A stretch of 64,000 bases of DNA from Anticarsia gemmatalis (lineage: Eukaryota; Arthropoda; Insecta; Lepidoptera; Erebidae), in assembly GCF_050436995.1 (NCBI RefSeq), contig NC_134769.1:4526001-4590000 (forward strand), given 5' to 3'. The notes below the pieces were generated by a model. The model had not been told where the DNA came from. It did no database searches and worked only from the letters and a program-made list of their open reading frames with translations. The position numbers and the translations under genes were made by a program. Positions 49,361 to 59,552 of this stretch are shown here, one piece after another. How positions within the stretch are numbered: position 1 is the first letter of the stretch; each line of letters starts with the position of its first letter.

Positions 49361-49625
49361 CCAAAAAAAATTAACACAATATTTCACGATAAAACTTCAC
49401 CATTCACGAGTACCACAAACACTAAACATTTCGTTTTTAAATTATTTTCCCGCCAACACGCGACGTTCGACAGCCGAAATTGCGCGCGATGTGACAGTCG
49501 GGCAGCGATGGACTGTCACTTACAAAACGTGAAGCGGCACTTGAGAGCTATCTGACGGCCACGAGGCCGACAAAGTGAGCGTAGTGACTCGTCGCGTTGC
49601 ACTCCGAGGTACAAATATCATTATG
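49361..49625 (-). promoter_or_regulatory. CpG-rich candidate promoter and noncoding first exon
   Basis: Positions 49450-49615 are markedly CpG-rich for this region (gcgcgcgatgtgacagtcgg, cgtcgcgttgcactccgagg). On the minus strand, T-rich sequence ends TTTTTTTTG before a GTAAGT donor at about 49363, the layout of an insect 5' UTR exon. No downstream coding exon was found to the left, so the gene it would serve, and even its strand, remain unknown. Confidence 0.3.
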
Positions 49626-49629
49626 TATT

Positions 49630-51280
49630 TGCACCAACGACGAGTGACAGGAAATAATTCGCACCCACCTGGACTGCGCACTCGCAGTCGCTTGTCGGAT
49701 ACATGGGGATTATTATTTGCTATTTTTAGTACGATCTGTTAGAGTGTTGACCGTTAGATTCCAGTCTGAACAATCATAGATATCTTGCAGATATTGATGA
49801 ATCTTAATTAGCGATTAGTCTTGGCTTCGACTTTAATTAAAGACTGAAAAAACTGAACTGTGATTAGTATTGATTGGCGAGGTTTCTGAGATCATCGTAA
49901 TTATTGTTCTATTGTCTTTATAGCAACACATCATTTGTTGTCAATTGCAAAATTAATCATACCATTCAATTATGAAGTTGGAAGAACCTTCTATTAAAAA
50001 TAGCATGTCGCGTTAACCGTATCAACTTCAAAAGGTACTATTTACGTACGCATTTATGAGATAAACGGCTCAGATAACTATCGGCACAATAAGAGTAGTT
50101 ACTTCTTAGATGTAATCTTTTGAGATATGATCATAGAGATCTGCGCAAAAGTTACGCAAAACAGTTTAGGTTTTTCCACATTTAGCAAATAGTTTACTGC
50201 GAACTATTTGCTAATTTATTTAGTCATCGTAGTGACATCAAAGCCTAGCCCCTCCACCATTCCGAGAGGAGAATTGCCCAGCAATGGGTTAGCAAAGTAT
50301 CACATTGTCTTTTCTTCTTTCTTTTCGTGGTTAATAGAACTCATTAGCTGCATATAGCTAAGCTACATGAGCTATTAAACGCCTGCTACAATGTTCTAAG
50401 GTATACACCGACGCGTAGAGATTTCTCAAATTTTGTTTCACCAATGCTATACAAATCCAATTTTTACCTACATATACTTATGCAAAAGGTGCGAGCTATA
50501 ATGTTGAAAAAAATATCTTAGCAAACATCGGGCTGCATTTTGAGAACTCGAGGCCCTGAGGCGAGAAATCCTAATATTACTTACCCATATTTTGTTTGTA
50601 TCACCAAAGGCATCCAATAGTAATCATGAGCGCCGTAGATACACCCTAAAATAAATGCTAAGCCAGCTCTTTCAGAACATGCAGTAATATTGTCGCAAGG
50701 AATACGCCATATCAGCATTACTATGTGTCTGTAAGTTTCCTAGGCACTAGGTTGTAAAGTTTATCTCAACAGACTGTAACAGATAAACCTCAAGTATGTT
50801 AAATCAGATCAAAGTAACAAGGCCTACAAACAGGTGCAATTGTGATGACTAGTGCGTACAATTTGCACTTAGTAGGAGCCGCTTAGTGCAAAAATTTTGA
50901 TTTTTATCTTATTGACAAGGACTTTCTTCCGTGCATGGGCTTTTACTCCACAATTTCTTGCATTGTGAAATATGTAACTAACTTTTAACTAAGTTACCTA
51001 TTTGATTGTCGATGATAGTAGATTGAATCGATAAGCTAAACTTACGAATCAAACGCTAGTTCAAGTATACGTATATCTGATTTTTTTAGTAATTTGTAGG
51101 TATACTGCAAACATTGTCTTTTATTTTTTTGGAACAAAAAATGTTTTCGTACTAGTGATAAAGTTATAACAGTTTTCGGTAAGTTACATGAATTTTAACT
51201 GTACTCTTAGGCTTTCTCTTTTTCATATTGGTCCAAGTTCATCCTGGAAAGGGGTTAATGGTAGAAAAGAACACAAGAAT
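49630..51280. other. No gene seen
   Basis: AT-rich, with one reversed LINE-tail scrap at 50235-50305. No other structure recognised. Confidence 0.5.
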
Positions 51281-51284
51281 ATAT

Positions 51285-53734
51285 TTATATAACTCATTTA
51301 TTTTATATTCACATTGTAGTTACGAGTTTCAAGAGGTGAAACACCAGCTTTTACATATAAAATGAGAACAAAAATATTTTCACAAAAAATAACTAGGTAT
51401 AAGAGAAAATGCGTTCCAACGAAAGCTAAAATGTTGTAGTAACTAGTAATGTCGCTATAGTCGTGTTATAGCAAACGATACTTAATTTAACTATAGGTAC
51501 TTGGCAGTTATGTTGCGAGAGTCGAGAGATGAACGTTATGATTAATACTGATCGATGCCAAGTCGAGCCAGAGAGTCAACGCCAATGTGGAGGAGTTAGA
51601 AACACGTTACCAACATTAAACTATCACGATTTGAACAACAGGCTGAACGAATTGACTCTCAGCCCTCACGTTTCCAAAGTTAAAAAAAAGCTATACAATA
51701 ATTGACTAAATACCTTAAATCGCTATGGGATAGCCGTGATGATACACAAATTGTGATTAGAACGAAACAATGCCACATACGCTACACAACAGCTGGGTAA
51801 AGCCGACACAAGCTAACACGACAGAAACTAAGAACTGGACTGTACAAGCTACACAAGTACACATACAATATCATGTTTTGGTATCACTCCATTACGTCGG
51901 CGCCGCACACTGACCACCTCACTAGCTACGACACAACCACATACACATCGGTTGCCACAACTTCTACTTGGTCACAAAAAGCCGCCAGTGTACGGCGGCC
52001 CTATAACAATAAATGTATCGTCACGTCGCAAATAATAAACTAAGGTCATCGCACAATTTTATTAATGTCTAAATAAGACGATCCAGACTACTAAGACATT
52101 AAACTATTTATTGAGCATAATTATAAGAAAACGGCAGTCAACTTAAACACAATTATCCAAATAAAAATGCTATATTGAGTATAGTGAGATACGGTCAAAT
52201 GATAAAATACGCTCGGGGCAAGCAAGCACGTACGGAACTTTACTTAACTTTACAGAGGGGTTCCGTGGGCGAGGGACGATGCTGAAACCTTACTCGTGTT
52301 ACCAATAATTATAGTTTTTATTATAAAACTTGAGGAACATTCCGTGCCAAATAAACAGGCTGGTATCAAAAAGTAATATCTCATACAAAAGACATTGTAC
52401 AAATACCTGTAATATACATACAACAATCCTATTCGTGATTAATTTTATACAACATTGACTAATATACGCGTTATAAAGTTTCATAAGTGCTTGCTCCAAT
52501 ACAATCCCACAAAATCGAAATAATACATTTCATTTGTAAGCCATAATAAGTTTGTGATACACGATCTTATGTACCAAGAAAACTACAAACTAAATCGAAA
52601 AATAAAAATAAAATAAAAATGCATGTTAATTGAATATAAACATCATAGGCCTTTTGTAAATTGTTACAAATATAATAATATCAGGAAGACGAAATTAAAA
52701 CATATTAAATGTCAAACATTGCACTAATACACGGATGTCGGAAGTTCCTACGATTGTATCAAAAACATGCACATGACAGACAGACAGCTAACAGAAACAG
52801 TGTTACATAACAGCGTGACAGTGTAACACGACGTCACATTGTTATATAACACTAGGTCGCTACGGTACACGCATGTTACTACTGTCACACATGTAATAGT
52901 CTCATATTACGCGTGTGACGAGACGCCAAGTTCGAGGTAAGTATTCGTTACATCTCGGAAGAATCGCTCCAAACACACATTAGTATACATCATTGAATCA
53001 ATTCTTACAAGCTAACGTACACCTATACTTTACAATAATGAGTGTCGACTAGGTTCATACAACGCACAGTTACCTCGATCCTGCGCGTGCTCACTCAAGT
53101 ACAGCTCTATAACAAATGCTCATGCTTTGATATGTTTGACAACTTTCGACAACAAAATAATAATATACTATATACTGTGTGTATATAAAGTAGTAAAATA
53201 AAAATGCTGTAAAATGTACTTAATATGCGCTATATAATAAGTGTAACTCTCCATATAAGTATGGCTCAAGATACAATATTATATCACCCACCGGCGCGAG
53301 TATACGAGCGCTTCACAAATCATAATGTAAAATCATATCAATGAATCACAACAACCACTACGCTAATTCGACAAAAAAACCTCGCGTAGCTTAGCTCCTT
53401 AATCTAATTCAAAGGCCTTGTAACTAACTACCCTTATATCCTTTAAGAATTCCGATTATAAGGTCACCATTTCGTTACGAATACAGCTTCATCATATCAC
53501 TTGAGAACAAATTAACTAATTACACAAAAATTAACTTAAATCGAATTATTTAAACGTAAAAATGACATTTGATTCTGTAGAAAAATGTTAAATTATTTTA
53601 GTCACACTTCGTTCGCTTACACTAGAGCCGCGCGGAGGTCCAGGCACCGGCACTCAGTCCTACGTTACTTAGTGAGATCAATAGGCGCGGGGCGGCGAGG
53701 TCGCGCGGGGTCGCGCGGTCACGCGGTCGCGCGG
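51285..53734 (-). other. Probable long 3' UTR of the DYRK gene
   Basis: There is no repeat family, inverted repeat or coding frame in 2.4 kb directly downstream (in gene direction) of the last DYRK exon. On the minus strand AATAAA occurs at 51302-51297 in an A/T-rich context, a good poly(A) signal. The length and unique character suit a long 3' UTR, but only transcript data can prove it. Confidence 0.4.
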
Positions 53735-53869
53735 TCACACGCGCTCGCGCTCGTCCAGCGACTGGTCGGAGTCGCGGTCGGGCCGCAGCTCGCGCTCCAG
53801 GTCCAGGCTGCGCCGCTCCAGCTCCAGGCGGGCGCCGGCGCCGCGCCGCCCGGCCTCCAGCGACGACAC
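53735..53869 (-). CDS. Possible C-terminal extension exon after the DYRK stop
   Basis: After GTGTGCAG at 53870-53877 the frame that continues past the TAG stays open for 44 codons (VSSLEAGRRG, then RLELERRSLDLERELRPDRD, ending ERERV) to TGA at 53737-53735. The charged, heptad-like sequence could form a short coiled coil. It would be translated only by stop-codon read-through or a splice form avoiding the TAG. Chance openness in GC-rich DNA is the competing explanation. Confidence 0.3.
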   Translation of the reverse strand: MSSLEAGRRGAGARLELERRSLDLERELRPDRDSDQSLDERERV

Positions 53870-56800
53870 CTGCACACGGCGGTCACGGTCACGTCACGTC
53901 ACGTCACGTCACGTCACGGTCACGCTCGGACACAGGCGCGCGGGCCTACCTTGGCGAGGCGGCGCGGCTCGGGCGGCCGCTAGGACGGCGCGGGCAGGTG
54001 CGGCAGCTTGGCGGCGGCCCAGTAGCGCTGGCACGCGCCGCCCGCCACGCCCGCCGACGACCCGCCGCTCTCCTCCGACAGCGCCGCCTGCAGTTTCGCT
54101 TCTGTAACAGACGAACGATGCGGTCCCACATTTTAAAGAGGGTTACAATGTGATTCGTCACAGCAAAAGTATTTCGCTCATTCTTTATTCGTTCTAGAAA
54201 TAATTGTAATGTTAATAACCTCTCAAGCGCCCGGCCACCGTGTCACGGTTGAAAGTGCTACCCCCGTCAAGCGCCCCGCCACCGTGGTACGGCAAAACGA
54301 TCTTACATTTAAAAAACGTAAAAAAGAAATACTAAAACTATCTTTATTCCTTTCAAACATATTTGACATTGAAGCTGATGAAACGAGACGACGATCTAAT
54401 GCACACACTTGAATAAGTGGTTGATATAGGCCAGAGAGCACCATAAACAACATCTGACCCAACGACATGTTCCTTTATGACCAATATTGTAAATACTTTT
54501 TTTAACTAATTTTAAAGATTTGAGTATATTTTACAGTTATATTTTTATGTCATTATTCATTAACTACACGATAAGACCTTTCGTCATATTATTTTTTTTG
54601 CCTAAAAATATTTATTAGACTTTCTTCAAACACATGCCTAAAGCACACAATATTCAGATTAAACCGACTATTGTGCTAGCACTATCAAATATTATTTGTG
54701 GTTTATTGTTTTAATCTATAGCAAATTTTATGTAGATTTCAAATATATAAGGTATGTCTAGGGTGTTAGTATTAAAATATGACGGAATCGACGCTTAAAC
54801 GCCAACCGCCAATTCAATTTCGCGCGCCATTTTTGGCCCGGACGCTTAACGGTATATTTGAATTTTGACGTTGGGGCGCTCGAGAGGATAAGCTTGCCGA
54901 TGTGTCGGCTAGTGAGTGTGTGCAGTACTGACTGGCGACTTGCGAGGCGGTGAAGGTGACGGGCGTGCGCGCGAGCGGCGTGCGCAGGGAGCCGGCGCGC
55001 GCGCCGCCGCTGCCGCCCGCCGCGCCGCCCGCCCCCGCGCCGCCGCCCGCCCCGCCCGCGCCGCCCACCCCGCACCCGCCGCTAGTCTGCGGACAACACG
55101 CACGTCATAACTACTGCCTGCCGTGGAACAACACCCTTATAATCAACCCAAACCACCAAAAGGTCCACCGCACTCCGATCTCTCACGGCTGTAAGATAAT
55201 TTTTAAATCACACGTCAATGTTAATTAACAATATCGTATTAACGCAGGACTCGTGTTTCCTCCGCAATCCAATCGTGAATCGCGGATCGTTGATTCAAGT
55301 CAGTATGGACCCAAACCATTTTACCATTGTTCCCATATTGACAGACATAAGAAAACTAAAATTCAAATTAGTGACACAGTATAGTTATGTGAATATATTA
55401 TATCAATATCAACAATTCTGTTATTATACATTGATAAATCAAATCTAAGATCATGCAATCTAGATGCCAAATTATTAAATCGTCGTAAAATACAGATTAA
55501 AAAATACTACTTAAATTCATAATAGCAAAGCAACAACATTCCGAAACTCTACTAAACAAAATAATAAAACGAAAAATGCATAAATGTTTACAGTCTATTT
55601 GATTTCTCCTCGTAAACATTGTCTCGATGCCCGTCACAACGCAAGCGGTTTTAAACGCTTGATTAACTGGGACAGGATAGATAACGATCTATTGCATGCT
55701 GCATTCGCGTGACAAACTAAACATTTCATCAAACGTCTATGCTAATTGCTATAAAATTACCAGCTGCGCTTGTTTTATAGATTTGTCCCCAATTTGCTAT
55801 TAATAGTAGGACGTTTGATATAATGTCCGTGTTTAATTATGTTAATTGAGAAACTAGTGCTTGTCGACAACTGCTTATTACAAATTATAGTTTGATGTTA
55901 TTTATTGTTAGGCCCCTTGTTTGTGGTTAATGGGGCATTGACAATAAGGGATAGGGATAATTATACGGAACCAGAATTATTTTAATATTATTATGGTAAC
56001 CCCCATCTATTTAGCAGCAAGGATTGCCTTTTGGCTTACTATAATATTGTGCAAATAGACACAATTTAATTGCACAATTCAAAAAATATATACGGTCAAT
56101 AATATTCTGCAATACGCCATATTGTGCAACAAGATCGTCTTTTACGGGAGCCTATGCAGATCTTCGGAAATAGTTTTTAACCCTTATTATTAATTTAAAC
56201 AAAGTTAATTTGTATCTAAACTGTTAAAATTATCAACAAGCATGTGCAAGCAATGTGCAACAAGATATTCTTTTACGAGAGCCTAAGACAGAAATTCACG
56301 GTCATAATTTTTAAATCATGTTACTCAATTCTAACATATTTGACGCTCTATAACGCTTCTATTTCACAGTGAGACTGACCTGTGATCTAAAAATACAGCT
56401 CCATTCACTCAGTTCAGTGGAGAACGTAACATTAATGTGATATAACTTAGAGCCAGCGGTTATGCATGCTTAATCATTCAAGTGATCAATGCTAAATCTA
56501 GAATTTATATGAATATGAAGTTACCTGCGTCAATGCTTTGTGAAAAATAAAAATAATAATATGACTTTTAGGTGATACTAACGATTTGCAATAGGAAGCC
56601 GGCTTAGGTATTTTTATAATTAATTAATGATTGAAATCAATCAGCACAGCAAAGCAAAGTGTATGCGTAACTATTATTTAAGAAATACAGATCAAAAACG
56701 CAATACCTTGGTACAAAATTGGTAGACTATTAATAAAACATTATAGTCCATTGAAATGTTACAATTTGAGGGCCGAATATTGCATTTCTTAGAGGACGCA

Positions 56801-59512
56801 ATTTTATTTTTGGAACATGTAGGGGGGGTCAATAGAAGCTTAACTTGAAGTTTGTGGGGTCGCCACTCTTGTCCCCCGGCCGCCATCTTGGAAAAGGGGG
56901 TAGAAACACTTTTTTCACTATATCTCGGAAACTATGCGTCTTACAATAAAATTGTAAAAGCATAATGTGTAGCAAATTATTTTGCCTACAAATATGTCTA
57001 ATAACTTTTTGTCCTAAATTAACAATTAAAGAAGTTATAAGCAAAATAGTGAAATATTTTTTACAAAAATTTTCTTTCCCAATCCGGTCTATTTCGGAGC
57101 ACTGTTACTGAGTTTCTAATTAATGAAATTAAAAAAAAATATACGACAAAATTTTCCTCGAAAAATACTCCACAAGATTGGTCTGAGTTAATTTTTTTTA
57201 ATTTATTCATATCAGCTTTGGCTTTTTTCCAAACTATGTTGGAGTCGGCTTCCAGACTCACCAGATGCAGCTGAATACCAGTGTTTTACATGGAGCGACT
57301 GCCTATCTGACATCCACAACCCATTTACCTGGGATATAAAACGATACCCCTGGTTAAGACTGGTTGTCAGACTTTCAAGCTTCCGAGTACTGTTAACGAC
57401 TGTCAAATATCTTCGAAAATGACAGCCGGGACCCACAATTTAACGTGCCTTCCGAAACAGAGAGGAACTCGATATGTGTAAGATGGTCACCCATCCACAA
57501 AACAACCTGGGCAAGCGTGGCTTAACCGCAGAGATCCATCCGCGTGGCTGTCGCTAAAAAAAGTTATAGAGCAATAAAGAAAATAATTATAAAAAAAATT
57601 GCACTTTTTTGCTTATAACTTCTTTAATTGTTAATTTAGGGCAAAAAGTTCTGTAACATATTTGTAGACAAAATAATTTGCTACAAATTATGCTTTTATA
57701 ATTTTATTGTAAGACGCATAGTTTCCGAGATATAGCGAAAAAAGTATTTCCACCCCCTTTTCCAAGATGGCGGCCGGGGGACAAGAGTGGCGACCCCACA
57801 AACTTCAAGTTAAGCTTCTATTGACCCCCCCTACATGTTCCAAAAATAAAATTGCGTCCTCTAATAAATGTAAATCTCATGTAACATTTCAATGGACTAT
57901 TATACGTTTATCACTATGAAAAAACATAATTTATCAAAAATCATGCAAAATGAGGGTAGATTTTTTTTTACTTAAAATAAACGCGCAAATAAAATAAAAT
58001 TAAGAACTTAAAATAAAATAATATTGTTTGTGGTAATAAGATAACAATAAAAAACTAAATATTGTCTATGTGCACCACGCCAAGCGTTGGATACCCACAT
58101 ACAATACTTATTTATCATTTATAAATAACTTTTTAGTTAACTGCCAGATTCTCAACTTACGGATAAATAGCGAATAAGACATGCTACACACATAATCGGT
58201 TTGGCATTAATCGTTCTAGCCGGGCGGCAAAACCGAATATATGTAGATGAATCCGATCGGCACAAGCCGAACAAGTGAGTCGAGTCGGTTTTGTTGTTTT
58301 ATAAATATTGCCAAGCCGAATGTGCCGAACCGAATATGTGTATAGCTTCACCTCCTATAGATAAATTATCAATATAGCAGATAAGCTATCCACTGCTTAT
58401 CCAGAAGTTAAACCAGGCATAAGTCATGTTATTTCCACAATAAAGAGTATTTTTCATATAGAATTATTTGGCACCGCATGCATTCCGGCTGTCCAAAACC
58501 AAAACCTAGCAAGTGCATCTGACCTAATTATACAGGAGAAGACCTGAAAGATTTTCTATTGCCATTTGGATTAGAATTACTTTTTTATACCTGTCTTGTT
58601 TCCTAATGAATAATTATAAATTGTTTTACTTTGTGGAATAGTAAAATTTAACATAAGTGCATTTAGACAATTTTTATGTGCCTTACAAATGACTATTTTA
58701 GATACTTTAAAATATGTATGATGTTTAACCAATAGCAAAAACCTAGTAACATCTCTACCTAGGTTTTTCAATTGGTTTCTATAAACGTCCGCTTGGAACT
58801 ATCCCCGTGTAAATCCCGATCCCTGGGAAACTTAGGGATAAAAAGTAGCTTATATGTTATTCTGGGTCTTCAGCTACCTACATACCAAATTTCATCGTAA
58901 TCGGATCAGTAGTATTTCTGTGAAAGAGTAACAAACATACATACATACAAACATACTCACAAACTTTCGCATTTATATTTATTAGTCGGAAATGTCCGTT
59001 ATACCTGGTTTCACTGTAGCTTTAACCATTGAAGCTGCACACGCGACAGAAACTTAAAAAATCAAGTAACTTCTCCCGTTTTCTCAACATTTCCTTTCAC
59101 TGCTCTACTCCTACTGATTATAGCGCGATGAATAGTATATTTTGACGTGCCCAGGAGTATGAAGTATAACTGTAGCAAGTTTCGTTAAAATCCGTCCAGT
59201 AGTTTTTGTTTCTATCTATACTATAATATTTACTATCCATACTAATATTATAAAACTGAAGAGTTTGTTGTTTGTATGTTTGAACGTGCTAATCTCAGGA
59301 ACTACTGGTCCGATTTGACAAATTCTTTCAGTGTTAGATAGCCCATATATCCAGAAAGGTTATAGGCTATATATCATTACGCTACGACCAATAGGAGCAG
59401 AGTACCAGTCAAAAATGTTACAAAAACGGGGAAAATCATGACCCATTCTCTCTTATGTGACGCAAGCGAAGTTGCACGGGTCAGCTATAAAGAATATGCA
59501 GACAGATAGACC

Positions 59513-59552
<40 letters not shown>

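Noticed and set aside
53585..53983. 132-codon plus-strand frame rich in Arg and Ala
   Set aside because: It is open because of high GC content, runs antisense to the DYRK tail exons, and includes the GTCAC microsatellite.
54758..55228. Several Pro/Ala/Arg-rich frames on both strands at 54758-55228
   Set aside because: They are alternative frames of the Gly/Ala-rich DYRK exon; only one frame connects in phase with its neighbours.
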